Of a DNA stretch of 64,000 bases, positions 1-11,129 are shown piece after piece (position 1 is the stretch's first letter; each line of letters begins with the position of its first letter). Source of the stretch: Gigaspora margarita (lineage: Eukaryota > Glomeromycota > Glomeromycetes > Diversisporales > Gigasporaceae); assembly GCA_009809945.1 (NCBI GenBank), contig WTPW01000935.1:125362-189361 (forward strand). The letters are read 5' to 3'. A program made the translations under genes and the position numbers. Under the pieces are notes generated by a model, which was not told the DNA's origin, made no database searches, and saw only the letters and a list, made by a program, of their open reading frames with translations.

Positions 1-1197
1 AAATTTAAGAGAAGATGCTTAATTTTGGATTTTTTGATCAAAAAAATTCAAAATTAAGCATCTTAAATTTTTAAAAATTATAGTAGTACAAAAAAATGAG
101 ATAGCTTATTTTTGGGTATGATTCTTGCAAATGTAAGTAATTTGCTAAAAACAAAATATAACATGCATAAAATTGCTGCAATTTGCCAAAATGCTTTATA
201 TAACCTTTTTTAAAATTAATCTTAATTTGCTAAAACTTAAATTTGGACCTCAGACCAAATTTTCTGCAATTTGCTAAAAAAAATATATGACATATATCAG
301 AGATGTCTAGGGTCCTGTTCCTGTCTATATAAAAAACTTTTACTTCTAATACAAGTCTTGATTTTTATAAATAAATCATTAAAGTTGCAATAATAAAAGT
401 TATTATCCTTTATATAAACTACAATATTGTTTTAAGAACTATAGCTTTAAAACTAAAACTAAATAAGATTATAGAGAAATTGTAATAAAATTTTTTAAAA
501 AATTTTTTTCTTAAAGATATCTATTTTTAGCTTATATATAACTTAAAATTTTTTTCTTACAATATAAAAACTAATTTTGCAAAAAAGTAATTCTTATTTT
601 CAAATATAATTGTACAAAGTTTTATTTAATTATCTTGATATTTAAAAAAAGTAAATCAGAGTAAAAAAAGTGCAAAAACGCAGGCAAATTTGCCTGTGTC
701 CTACTACAATCTAAGGGATAGATCTAGTTTGGTTTTTTAGTTCAGATTATTATAACACAAGTATAATTTTTTGACAAATACCTCTAGTAGGATTTGAACT
801 CTGTACCTGTAGTTGCAAGTGCTTGGGGTAAAAACTATCCAACTTTACTAAGTTATTACACTTTTAAATATTTTAATATTTAATAAAATTAGATTAAATA
901 CAACTAATTTAAATTTTAGCAACTAAATTTGGCTACTAAATCTAGTAGTTTAAGGAATACAAAGATTATATCTAATTTTAATCTATATAAAAACTTCTTT
1001 TTATAAATTTGTATAATTGCAAAAATAAGTGGAGATGAGTCAGTAGAAAAGGAACAAATTTATTTAATAAATTTGTCCCTTTTCTACTAATTTACTCTCA
1101 AGTATATATTTGCAGTTAAAAATAAAGTCAATACTATCTAAATGCATACTGCATGCTATCTAAATGTATAATTTTTTAAAAAATTTATTAGTAATAT
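1..1197. other. Gene-free AT-rich stretch with repeat debris
   Basis: No coding region is supported here. Around 220-316 lies the right end of the AGGACCC-type MITE seen whole at 6520, recognisable from its terminal AGATGTCTAGGGTCCT. Around 745-875 on the minus strand is a tRNA-like SINE head with a B-box-like GAGTTCAAATCC. A short hairpin (GCAGGCAAATTTGCCTG) lies near 680-697. The rest is A/T-rich sequence in which I see nothing. Confidence 0.5.
745..875 (-). repeat. tRNA-like SINE head fragment
   Basis: Read on the minus strand, this piece has an A-box-like stretch near position 865 and a B-box-like GAGTTCAAATCC near 791-802, at roughly tRNA spacing. It resembles the heads of the longer SINE copies near 7125 and 22583. 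No tail or target duplication could be found, so it is probably a fragment. It could instead be a degraded tRNA gene, but it does not fold convincingly by eye. Confidence 0.4.
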
Positions 1198-1729
1198 GGG
1201 GGCATCCATAAATAATGTTATATTTGAGAAGGGTCCCTCAAAATATAATGATTTTCCAATAAGTAGAGAGGAGTTAAAAAAATATAATATAATTTTGTTA
1301 TAAAGATTTGTCTAAAACTTGATCTAGAAGTCTAAATTGGATAATTTTGGTACCATTCGAATTGTCTCAAGAAGAGGATTCGAATAGTACCAAAATCATT
1401 TGATTTGGATTACTGGATCATGTTTTATTAACCAAATACTATTGGTTATTATGTTTTCTTATAAAATTACTATAAAATTAATAGTATTTTGTGAATATCT
1501 CTTGATCCAGTAGTCCAAATAAAATGATTTAAGTACTATTGAACTCGTCTCATAGAGACGAATCCAATGATACCAAAATCATCCAAATTGGATTACTGAG
1601 TCATAATATATCCAAGTTTTTGTAAAATTTTATATATAAATATATGGATTTTTAAATTTTTTTTTATATAGTCTAGGGGGATCAAGAGCTACTATGTAGG
1701 GGTACATAATGTTATTTATGGATACTCTC
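1198..1729. mobile_element. GGGGGCATCC foldback MITE, copy 1
   Basis: The left end reads GGGGGCATCCATAAATAATG and the right end is its imperfect reverse complement (CATAATGTTATTTATGGATA). Two further inner inverted blocks, containing GATTCGAATAGTACC-like and ATCCAGTAATCCAA-like words, make it strongly self-complementary. A second copy at 58817-59343 has the same ends and about the same length. There TA flanks both ends, which suggests a Tc1/mariner-type non-autonomous element. No protein is encoded. Confidence 0.8.
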
Positions 1730-2745
1730 TATATATTTAGACAGTTAATTTTCTGGAATTTGGTTGGTTGATACTATATAAATGTATAGATTTAATTTTT
1801 TTTTGCTTTTCTAATAGTATGCATTTAGATAGTATTGATAGTACTTTTAAACTATTACTATTTTTTTTTGATTTGGCAGTCTTGCCTTTTTATTAGTGAA
1901 CTATGCATTCTACGCTATCTTGTACAAGTACAAAATATAACTACTAACATTCTATATAAAAGAGACTCTCCAAGTATTAACTAAGATAACTACCCAAAGT
2001 GATCCATCATACCAAACATTCATCTCAATTTGGTCTCAGAGTATCTTCTTCGAGTTAATTTCCATTAATCACTGACTAGTGTTGGATGCTATATCAAGAC
2101 CGCCTTTTTTTTCTTGAAATTTTAACTTCTTTACAATAAGCACTTAAAGAAAAAAAATGAGATAAAAATAAAAAGAAAAACACAAATAGAAAACAAAGGA
2201 GGAACAAAAGAAAGAAAAAGAGGGGAAAAAGAGAAAACAAAAGAAAAGAAAACAAAAAAAACAGAAAAAAAAGAAAACAAAACAAAACAAATTTAGATAG
2301 ATATAGTCAAAGTTTATACTAAACTCGTAAAAATTATATAGTATGATTCTATATGATCTCAATACTGTATTACAATGAAGAATGTAACTACGTAACCCTA
2401 TATCTTCTAAGAAGTGTGAGATATACCAATCGAAAAAAATTTTATTACAAACTCATCCATAAGCGTTAGTCATTCACTGGCACCATATGGGCATTTGGCA
2501 GCATTCTGAGCACGTGACTTCTCGTGACTTTATGCACTAGAGTTTCTATCTTAGATGTAAACAATATTGATCTTTTGGAGAGGATATGCTAAAATCATCA
2601 CTTTTTGAAAAAATTAATGAAAAAACTGAGTAGGAGGCTAAACTAGTATTTTTACTTGTAAAGAGGAAGGAGTGTAGTTTCTTTTTTAAAAACTTTATAT
2701 GCTCCTACTTTAACCTTAAGATGGATATCCCAAGAAGGCTCTTTT
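1730..2745. other. Gene-free; purine-rich low-complexity tract
   Basis: Bases 2145-2290 are an almost pure A/G tract made of GAAAAAG-like words. Open frames across it are low-complexity artefacts (Phe/Leu/Ser strings on the other strand). The remaining sequence shows no gene, RNA or recognisable element end. Confidence 0.6.
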
Positions 2746-2749
2746 TACT

Positions 2750-2900
2750 ACTAGTGAGTAATAAACTCTGAACTTGTCAGCAGGCAGTCTATTAATTTTG
2801 TCTCTAAATGACAAGCGCTATAAAGCGATAAGTAATAAACTCTAAAGCTACTAGCAAGCTAGTCAATTAATTCTATTTCTAAATAATAGTTGCCGCCATA
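2750..2900. repeat. Tandem ~70-bp repeat block, copy 1
   Basis: Two imperfect units each begin with GAGTAATAAACTCT or AAGTAATAAACTCT and end with TCTAAATGACAAGCGCT or TCTAAATAATAGTTGCCG. The same two-unit block recurs at 4850-4997, so it is a dispersed repeat. On the minus strand the units could encode a repeated ~25-residue peptide, but this is weak. Confidence 0.55.
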
Positions 2901-4330
2901 GGACCTATGCAAGTATGTCTTTCGGTTTATATAAAATTTATTTAAAAGTTTTTGTAAAATGTGTATACAAGTAATTGTTGAAAAGAGTTGGTAAAATTCA
3001 AATTTGATTAAACTATTACTATTATTTATTTCTGTTTTGTAAGATTTGTTTCAATTATACTAATTCTTTTCAAACTTCCAAACCAGTTAGCTCAGATATA
3101 TTAGAAATATAAAAATATAAATAATCTGTGATAATTCCATATTTATTAAATAAATACAGAATTTTTTAAAATAAAACTATAAAATTTTATAAAAATTATA
3201 ATTTTAAGTTCTTTGCAAATTTTTTAATTCTTACATACTAGTAAAATAAATTTAGTAAATTTGTTTTGCATATTATTTTTTTTTTATTTTGACTTTTTTT
3301 AAGAATAAATTTTTTTTTAGTATATTTTACTAGTTAAATGTTTTTAAAGATTTATTGCCAAGGCATATACTATTAAACAGCTTTGTAGCTTCTGTATATG
3401 CAAACTTGTATACTGTTTAGCTTAAAAATGCTCTAAAGATGTAAGTTCTATGTCTCTGTCTTAATATAGTGCAGGATATCTACATGTAACTTGTTCTATT
3501 TTCAAAAATTTATTATAAAATTTGATGTTTTTGAAATCCTATATTTTAATTAGTAAAATTTATTTTTAAAATTAATTTTTAAAATTAATTTTTAAAATTA
3601 ATTTTAAAATTAACCAATAGCAGTAAGCCAAAAATATGACTTGTTCCATTTTGAGATAATTTTTTATATATCATATAAAAATACTATACTTTTAAACTCT
3701 TTTTATAAATTAAAATATACAATAAGTTTTAGTATTTCTATGAACCTGAACCGAACTAAACTTAGAGTCAAGCTTGAGTTTGGATTGAATTTTGAACCAA
3801 ACTTGAACTTGAGATATTGAACTTTTAGAATATGTTTGTTTTCAGTTCAGGCTTGATTCAAAAGTTCACAAACATGCTTAAGATATTTGGGTTTAGCTAC
3901 AACTATATCTACTAATAAGATTCTTGCATTATCACTATAGCCACGAAGCCTAATTATTAGTTGTAGGGTTCTTGCATTGTCATTGTAGCTAAAGAGCTCA
4001 AAAATTGCTATTAATAGTTCTTGCATTATACTACCACTATAGCTATAAATTCTTAACTATTCAATATATTGCTCAACCAAACTAATGCTACTATTACTTG
4101 TAGGACTACTTAAAATAGAATAGGGAGATAAAGCCAGTCTTTACCAAGATATACGATAGCGAAACAAAAAATATCTTTTTTTTTTTTGCACAAAAACCAT
4201 TATAAACTTTTATTTTTTAACATTCATATACACATAACTTCCCTAGTACTATTTTAATATACTATTTACTGATATTCATAGAAATCTAAATTTGCTAAAA
4301 TTTTTTTTTTTAGATTTTATAACTGAGACT
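2901..4330. other. Gene-free; short tandem repeats
   Basis: Bases 3555-3615 are a tandem array of a ~14-bp AAAATTAATTTTT unit. Bases 3725-3880 hold GAACCTGAACC-like and GTTCAGGCTTG-like words in inverted orientation, probably a degraded foldback element. Bases 3890-4075 carry about three ~60-bp units around TTCTTGCATTATCACTATAGC. No gene is supported. Confidence 0.5.
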
Positions 4331-4627
4331 TGCTCTTTATTCATACCGCTGTACAACTTTAAATTATTACAAAAAATAACGAAAAGGAAATAATATACAG
4401 CTTAGGAGAAAAAAGAACTTGGACTACTTTATCCACGGTCTAAAGTTAGCTGAAAGGGCCCAAGGTCATCAGACTTCAAACTAAAAATCGTTAACATCTT
4501 AGAGTCCCATCCTCCAATGATGGCCAAGGTTTGGTGTCATTAAACCTATATAGTAGTAAGGATCTGACTACTTTTATTAAAGCTTCTAAAATCTTCTTCC
4601 AGTAGTTTCCTCTGAGGATCTTGTATA

Positions 4628-5021
4628 TCATTTCACGTGAACTGACCAACAATAAATCTGGTAGGTGCCTTTCCGATTTGGTTTAAACACTATAGATCTT
4701 TTGGTGAAGGTACGCCAAATTGCCCACTTTTTAAAGATTTTTACGGAAAAAAAAAACATAGCGATACCAAAAATTACCACTTGTACTAAGGAGAGTAGGT
4801 CTTCTGGTGTAGTCCAACTCCAACGTAAAGCTACCCAAGACTCCATTTTGGTGAGTAATAAACTCTAAACTTGTCAGCAGGTAGTCTATGAACTTTATCT
4901 CTAAACGACAAGCGCCGTTTGTTGTGTGGTGAGTGATAAACTCTGAAGCTATTAGCAGATACTCAATTAACTGTATCTCTAAATAATAGTTGCCACGTTT
5001 CCGTTGTTTTGTTGTATCCAA
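4628..5021 (-). pseudogene. Fragment with repeated ~26-residue peptide, unknown
   Basis: Base composition is less AT-rich than the surroundings. Read on the minus strand, the 4850-4997 tandem DNA units translate into two related peptides (one has CRLEIKFIDYLLTSLEFIT, the other NYYLEIQLIEYLLIASEFIT). A non-repetitive stretch containing LELDYTRRP and SGNFWYRY follows. A second frame gives a 72-residue ORF (4628-4846). I do not recognise the family. Because the units also occur at 2750-2900, this is more likely a degraded multicopy element or gene-family fragment than an active gene. GTGAGT at the unit edges could be splice-donor-like, which is inference. Confidence 0.3.
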
Positions 5022-5039
5022 GGTTTTTCTATATGTTTT

Positions 5040-6519
5040 TATCGTAACTTCATTTCAGAATTTTAGTGCATTTGTTGGTACAAGTGATCGGTAGTAAGAG
5101 TTTGATTGATCCTTTTCTAAGTATTATATTAAAATAAATTTGCTAAAATTATATATCATCCTAATAAAAAACAGTAAAAAGCCTCAACCAAAGCATTGGA
5201 TTAACAAAAATCAAATATGATCTACAATAAAGTTAGCTGATCTTGCAATAATAACTGAATTTAATTTGTTATATTAAAATTTAAAAGCTATGCATAGCCA
5301 CAAATCTATTAAAATGAAATTCACAAAAATTAATTTTATATAGCATTAAACAAATTTAAGCAAATTAATATTAATATGTCTTTAATCAAAGCATATCTAA
5401 TTTAATATTAGATCTGTTTAGTATGTAATAACTATTTATATAAGTGGCAAGACATAACAAGTATAGATGCTCATAACAGAATTTAAAAGATATATACAGC
5501 TACAAGTTTATTAAAATGAATTATACCAAAAATGCTTTATTGAACATTAAACAAACACAAAATTTACTCAGTATACATGTGATATTAATGTGTATCAAAT
5601 AATTAATTTGAATATGCTATCCAATAAAATTCAAAAAATCATACAAAGATAATTGCCTGTTAACTATATACTTTGTTTCTAGTACTAATAAACAAACTAG
5701 TTCTGCTGGTTCAATCTTGACTATTAGTCAAACTAGTTTAGACCAAATAGCTTAATATTTTTAGTTTTAGTGAGCTAATTGATTAGAAATAATAATATTA
5801 TTAGTAGTATTTATAGCTTATTTATAATATATATCGTATCTATATACAGTATGTAGGCATATATTATCTTATATAAGCTATATATACTATTAATAAAGAT
5901 ATTATTTCTGATCAATTACTTGCTAAAGATGGTTTTAAACAATGACTTATAGACTAGTCTAATTGGCCAAAAAAACAAATCATAATATTTAAGTTAAAAT
6001 AAAATCTAGATCTATTGTAATGGCTGAATTGCAAAAGCTATAAAACAATATAGACAATAGTACCAATTTAAACTCTAACCAATTATGAATAGAAATAAAT
6101 AAAAATAAATAGTAAGTATATAAAATGACATAGGTATACAATTTGGAAAAACTTAGTGGAAGATAAATTACCAAATCATAGTGATAAATAAAAATACTAA
6201 TACTAGTATTATAGTACCAGATACCTTCTTTTAAATCCAATAAAGTAACAGTCACACAGCTTCTAAAATCTCTTTCTGTAAGTGTGAAGTAGTGTGCAAG
6301 AGGAAAGTATAGTTTTCTTTATATCAATAGAAAACTATACACTTCTCTGAGACAATTTGATAAAAAATAACAATAAATAAAAAATAGTTTATTAATTTAA
6401 CAAAAGGGCTAGTCCAAGATGTCTGTTCTTTAAAAAATCCAAAAGTTTATTAATAATAGTGGATAGAAGATAAGTAATATAAAATACAATATCTGGATCT
6501 ATCTAAAACTAAGAGAAAT
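5040..6519. other. Gene-free AT-rich stretch
   Basis: Apart from an imperfect inverted repeat around 5775-5930 (AGCTAATTGATTAGAAATAAT on the left, ATTATTTCTGATCAATTACT on the right), probably a decayed foldback element, I see no gene, RNA or recognisable terminal repeat. The minus-strand frame at 5989-6255 has ordinary AT-rich chance composition. Confidence 0.5.
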
Positions 6520-6814
6520 AGGACCCCAGACATCTAGTATAGAGGTCATACTTGAAATTTTTTAGCAAAAACATCTAAAATTTGAGAAGCAAAAAACAGT
6601 TTTTGGCAATTATCTTGGTATCCAGTGGTCCAATTTGAATGAACTTTTTTTAAAATAAAGCTCTTAGTGAAGCACATCTAACAAAAAAAGTTTATTTAAT
6701 TCTGTTTACTGGATTAGAAGTTATTAAAATAAATAGATTTTGTTGTTTTTAGCAAATTAGAACAAAATTGGCCAAAATCCAGTTATGACCTATATGAGAG
6801 ATGTTTGGGGTCCT
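6520..6814. mobile_element. AGGACCCC hAT-like MITE, intact 295 bp copy
   Basis: The ends are AGGACCCCAGACATCT and AGATGTTTGGGGTCCT. The flanks are AGAGAAAT (6512-6519) and AAAGAAAT (6815-6822), an 8-bp target duplication with one mismatch. This matches hAT-type insertion. The copy at 59611-62857 comes out at exactly 295 bp once its inserted element and 3-bp duplication are removed, which confirms both boundaries. It encodes no protein. Confidence 0.85.
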
Positions 6815-6839
6815 AAAGAAATATAGAAAATTTATATAG

Positions 6840-6965
6840 CTATTGAGCTAAATGGTACTATATATTATTATGCATTGTTATACATTATTATACATCACTA
6901 TGCATCGTTATATATTGCTATGTATCACTATGCATCATTGCATCATTTTTTATCATTTTGCATAT
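6840..6965. repeat. Tandem TTATGCATTGTTATACAT-like array
   Basis: About ten imperfect ~10-bp units alternate between ATTATACAT, ATCACTATGC and ATCGTTATAT. This is a simple low-complexity tandem array with no coding potential. A few hundred bases of plain AT-rich sequence follow. Confidence 0.6.
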
Positions 6966-7124
6966 TACAATTACTAAATATAGCTATTACAAAATTTCCT
7001 TATTAATTTCTAATTTTTAACTAATTTCTACCAAAACTATTCTATAATACTAGTAATGCTAATATGAGGTTGAATAGATTTGAAATAATAGATGAAATAA
7101 TATGAATAATAACAGGTGAATTGA

Positions 7125-7752
7125 GAAAAGTTTAAAGTGTGTAACTTGAAAAGTTGTCAAATTGTCACTTCCAATCATCAGGTTAAAAGTTCAAATCCTA
7201 TCGGTAATGCTTTAGAAAATAGACCTGTGTTTGGTAACTTGTTTCTCATTAAGCAGCTGGGTATATAACCTGTAGTCTTGGTTCTACCATTTAGAATGAG
7301 AGCTTTTAGATGCAAGCATGATATTACACTAACAAATTCAAGAAACTAAAGAAATAGAAAACCTGTTTGGCAAGTTCTGAGTAAGGAGATAGTAGGATGA
7401 TCTCTGATAGTGCTACCAAAAAAGGTTAGTACCAGGATTGGCACAAACTTTACAAGAGCAGAATAAGAAAGCTATAGCAGTTTAAGGATAATTTCTGACT
7501 ACAAGTGTAGTTAATGCTATGGTACCTAGTTTATAAAGTCCATCTTAGTATATAGATTGGGACACATACTGCAGTAGACTGGTTAGTTCTATAAAGGTAA
7601 AGTAGCATAAGGCTGACTAGTATATAATTAAAGAATAACCCTGCCAAATCATGATTTGACTATCATGATTAATGGGTAAATATTGATAGGCAAAGTATAG
7701 ATCAGAGTGTTTCAAATAGGCAGGTCTTATAGTTTGGTCTGCAGGTATAGTA
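7125..7752 (+). mobile_element. SINE, type-2 head, tail missing
   Basis: A B-box-like TAAAAGTTCAAATCC sits at 7183-7197, about 60 bases into a tRNA-like head. The following ~550 bases match, imperfectly and colinearly, the minus-strand SINE at 22583-18873, including the GTTTGGTAACTTGTTTCTC region and the TCTATAAAGGTAAAG region. The match stops at 7752 with GCAGGTATAGTA. There the terminal CATTAGC of the long TIR repeat begins, so the SINE tail was probably cut off by that insertion. Confidence 0.6.
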
Positions 7753-8152
7753 CATTAGCAAAAAAAAATGTGTAAATCTCCATAAGTTTTTACGCTAGTG
7801 TAAACTTACGAAATACCTACAATTAGTTCAAAATATTATATAGGGATAATAACTACGTAAGTTTACGCTATAGTAACTTCAAAGTATTACGCAGGTGTAA
7901 TAATTACGAACATTTACGGCATAGTAAATTTGAAATATAGCGAAATGTAATTAGTCAAAAACTAATGAAAATATGCGTAAAACTATGAGATATTATGAAC
8001 AAAAAACTTGTGAAAACTGGCAATATTTCGCAATATTTTGCATATTTTTGCAAATTTTGATATACATATTGACATAATCATGCTTTTTTACAGGTTTTCT
8101 CAAGTTTTCGCATTATATTTTATATTTATTAAATATACATTTTTAATTAATG

Positions 8153-8627
8153 TCGGGAATGATACTGAAATTAGATGATGCTAAAATTCACGTGATCTTT
8201 GTATCATCAGATTTCTTAAAATTTCTAAAAATCATATAAACAATCAATTTACACTATATCGAATACTATAACCAGATGGTATACCTATATGCATTTTTGA
8301 TATTTATATATAAAAGATCTTCTAACTGTATCAAAAGATGACCCTAACCCTAACCCTAATCACGAGGCAAAAAACGTCTATAAAAAAAATTTGCTTCGTG
8401 TTTAGGGTTAGGGTTAGGATTACTGTTTTGATACAGTTAGAAGGTCTTTTATATATAGATATCAAAATGCGATTTATGCAGTATTGAATTAACCACTCTA
8501 ACCAATCCCATTCGATTGTTTTAATTATATAGTATAGATTAATCAATTTTTGGAGATTTTAGGGAATCCTGATGATATGGTGATTACGTGGATTTCAGCA
8601 TCATCCAATTTCAACATCATCCCCGAC
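8153..8627. mobile_element. GTCGGG MITE with telomere-type hairpin
   Basis: The left end is GTCGGGAATGATACTGAAAT and the right end ATTTCAACATCATCCCCGAC. AATTAAT is duplicated at 8146-8152 and 8628-8634. Copy B near 23490 keeps the uninterrupted site with a single AATTAAT, which directly confirms the insertion. Inside, long inverted arms (about 8306-8359 and 8401-8455) each carry three to four copies of the telomere word CCCTAA/TTAGGG. The loop itself is partly self-complementary (CACGAGGCAAA and TTTGCTTCGTG). No protein is encoded. Confidence 0.85.
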
Positions 8628-8675
8628 AATTAATATTACATATTTTATTAGATATTACATTATTATATAGTATTA

Positions 8676-9292
8676 GACCTCGGGTCTAATAGCATAGCGG
8701 TTATACTCCAAGATTGCAAATCGAAAGATTGCTGGTTCAAGTCCTGTAGACGGCGAAAGCGAATTTTAATAATTGGTATAACAAACTTTGCAAGGCTGAA
8801 CCTGTTAGTTTGGATCTGTGATTTGAGTAACCAAAGTCACAAGACGTAGTAAAAATCATGTCATGAACTCCTGGTGGCATTTTCTGGCGGACCTTGACCG
8901 TTTTTGATTAGGTGGTTACAGAAAGTTCAGGGTTAAAACTTGGACAATTAAGACTAGTACAACTTACGTCCTATCTAGCCAACTCTAGGCCGCAGATAAA
9001 GTAGTCTGAGTTGACCATTCACAAAAAGAGATTGGGCCCCATAATATTTGCATACATGTAGTGCGTCAGGTAGTAATAGGAGGATCGTGAACCAGAGGGT
9101 TTAAATAGACAACTTCCATAGTTTGGTTGTAGATATGGTAGCTAGTGTGGAACCTTCAGGCGGGCCACTTAAATTAGGCACCAAAAGTGCATATATGGCT
9201 AGTTGTATCCTTATTCATGTAACAAATATTATGTCCATAACAACTTAATAAAGAATCGAGACAAGGTCTCAGTTGTAAAATGCAAAAAAAAA
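8676..9292 (+). mobile_element. SINE with tRNA-like head, full length
   Basis: The head runs from GGGTCTAATAGCATAGCGG (A-box region) to TGGTTCAAGTCC (B box) within ~75 bases, as in a tRNA. The body carries a GTCACAAGACGTAG block and a CTCCTGGTGGCAT block. The 3' part carries the shared tail (AACTTCCATAG, GGAACCTTCAGGCGGGCC, GGCTAGTTGTAT) and ends in poly-A. A 17-bp target duplication (8659-8675 and 9293-9309, two mismatches) brackets it. The head is a SINE promoter and not a working tRNA gene. It was mobilised in trans by an unseen LINE, which is inference. Confidence 0.85.
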
Positions 9293-10241
9293 ATTATTAT
9301 ACAGTGTTATTTTTATATTATTACAAATATTTTAAACTACTTTCACATTTTGTCGCATCTAATTTTATTACTATATACAAAAAACAACCCTATACACTTA
9401 TTTTCACTTATATTACAGTTAGCTATTCTCTTCGCTTCTTTGTTTTTTATCATTTTCACTTTGGCTATTTCTTTTGTTTTGCTATAACTTTGTTTTGCTC
9501 TCTTTTTCTAAATACTTCCTAAAAATAGTAGAGAAGTGAAAAAAAATAAAAAAAAACATTTCTTAGAAGTGTTGGTGTTTTTGCAAATTGCTAGAGAAAT
9601 CTAGCATGTTTTTGCAAAGTGCCAGAGATGGTATTCTTGTAAAGTGCCAGAATTTGCAAAGTGTCAAAGAAGTTAGGAATAAATAAAATAAATTAAAATA
9701 AGTAAAAAAAAACAAACAAAAAATAAAAAAAAATAAATAAAGCCTAAATTCTTTATTTTTCTGAAGTAAGAGTTCGTGTTCTTGGAAATTCAAAATTTGT
9801 GAAAGCTGGGTTAATGTTCTTACAAAATACCAAAAAAGTCATGAAATGCCAAAAAAGTGGGTTTGTTTTCTTGCAAAAGTGCCAGGAAGTAAAGGTTCTG
9901 TTCTCACAAAGTGCCAGAATAAAATAAATTAATAAAAAAAATTAAAAAATAAAACAAAAAAAAACAAAAAACAAAAAATATAAAATGAAAAAATAAATAA
10001 AGCGAAACCTTGCGAAAATTTGCTCCTAACTAAATCATTTCTTTAAAGAAGCATTCTTGGAAATTTAGAAATTGCTAAAAAAATTAGTTGTATGTTTTTG
10101 CAAAGTATCGAAAGTGTTAGAAATTTGGGTTGGGTTGTGCAAGGTTTTGAAAAGTTGTTCGTTTTCTTGCAAAGGTATTTTTGTAAAATGTTTTAAAAAT
10201 TTTTGTATATTATAAACCAAATAATAAAGTTTTAGTAAGTA

Positions 10242-10558
10242 CCGTATGTGTCTGAAAATAAGCTACCTTTTTTGGCCAAAAAATTACACAAAAAATGTGG
10301 GGTAGCTTATTTTCGAAATATAGAATTTTTGAAAAAATTAAAAAACATACTAATAAAAAGTTATTCAAATAATACCAAATTTTTATTATAGATGTATTTT
10401 GATGTTCTGAACAAGTTTACTTAATGGCACTTTTGAGGTTTACATAGTAAAATTTAGACTTTTATATGTAGCAACTGCTAACGGATTTTTTAAGATTTTT
10501 GAAAAAAATTAGGGGGGTAGCTTATTTTAGGTACTAGCTTATTTTCGGACATATACGG
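10242..10558. mobile_element. CCGTATGT mariner-like MITE, copy 1
   Basis: The termini CCGTATGTGTCTGAAAATAA and TTATTTTCGGACATATACGG are near-perfect inverted repeats with TA on both sides, as in Tc1/mariner-type insertions. The inner flanks are GCTACC-like and GGTAGC-like. The central part has inverted blocks around AAGTTTACTTA and TTACTATGT. Related copies or fragments lie at 11780, about 26060, about 30090, about 51237 and about 58130, making this the most frequent small element in the window. Confidence 0.85.
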
Positions 10559-10559
10559 T

Positions 10560-11125
10560 AAACAACAAAAAAGTTTCTAATATCTTCAAAAAATATTTTT
10601 TGTCTGTAAAGTCTGCAAAGTCTTTCATCAAAATAAAATTTGTTTGAAAGTTTCGTATAATATGAACTAAATAAAAAAAGTTTTAGAAANATAACTATCG
10701 AAAATACTTCCTAATAACATAAGCAAATACTACTAGGCACCAAAAATATTTATCAAAAAAAAAAGTTTTTGAAAATTTTCGTATATTTATTAATAAAATT
10801 GTCATTTCAAATTTGTAAATAAAGTTGAAAAAAATGACAATCATTGTTTATATAGAAAATTTTTTTGTTATAATGTGTTTATGCACATATTTATTTTATT
10901 ATAAAAAAAATTAGTAATTTTTAAAAAAATTTAAAATATATGTAATACTATGCTATTCAGTATTTTACTATTGTCTTTTTTAGCAGATATTTTATCTTTT
11001 TTTTATCTTTTTCGTAGTTTTTCAGGTATTTCTGGGAAATTATGTTTTGTTGAAATTTTATAATTTTTTATAATTAAATTAATTATTATATAAAAGTATA
11101 AAATGTTAATTAATATATGAATGTA
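10560..11125. other. Gene-free AT-rich stretch
   Basis: Low-complexity AT-rich sequence with a single N at 10690. I see no coding region or element end. It borders the 3' side of the minus-strand multi-exon gene that follows. Confidence 0.5.
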
Positions 11126-11129
11126 GAAC

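Larger units (their letters stand above)
7753..10200. repeat. Long CATTAGC-TIR repeat, copy A, multiply interrupted
   Basis: It begins with CATTAGCAAA followed by ACGTAA-rich subrepeats. It then matches copy B (23098-25150) for much of its length: the CATAATCATGCTTTTTTACAG region, the TTTAAACTACTTTCACAT region, the CTTCGCTTCTTTGTTTT region and repeated TGTTCTTGCAAAGTGCCAG words. Two insertions absent from copy B split it: a telomere-word MITE (8153-8627) and a SINE (8676-9292). The right part is poly-A/AAC-rich low-complexity DNA, where the open frames are artefacts. Its right TIR was not found. Confidence 0.6.

Noticed and set aside
3890-4075. CRISPR array
   Set aside because: The ~60-bp units are imperfect and contiguous, with no unique spacers, in a eukaryotic context.
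8680-8755. Functional tRNA gene
   Set aside because: It has A- and B-box-like words, but it is the head of a SINE bounded by a 17-bp duplication and poly-A, and the acceptor stem does not pair well by eye.
9203-9522. Hydrophobic frames as membrane proteins
   Set aside because: They span a SINE end and a repeat that recurs at 23530-23830 with disrupted frames.
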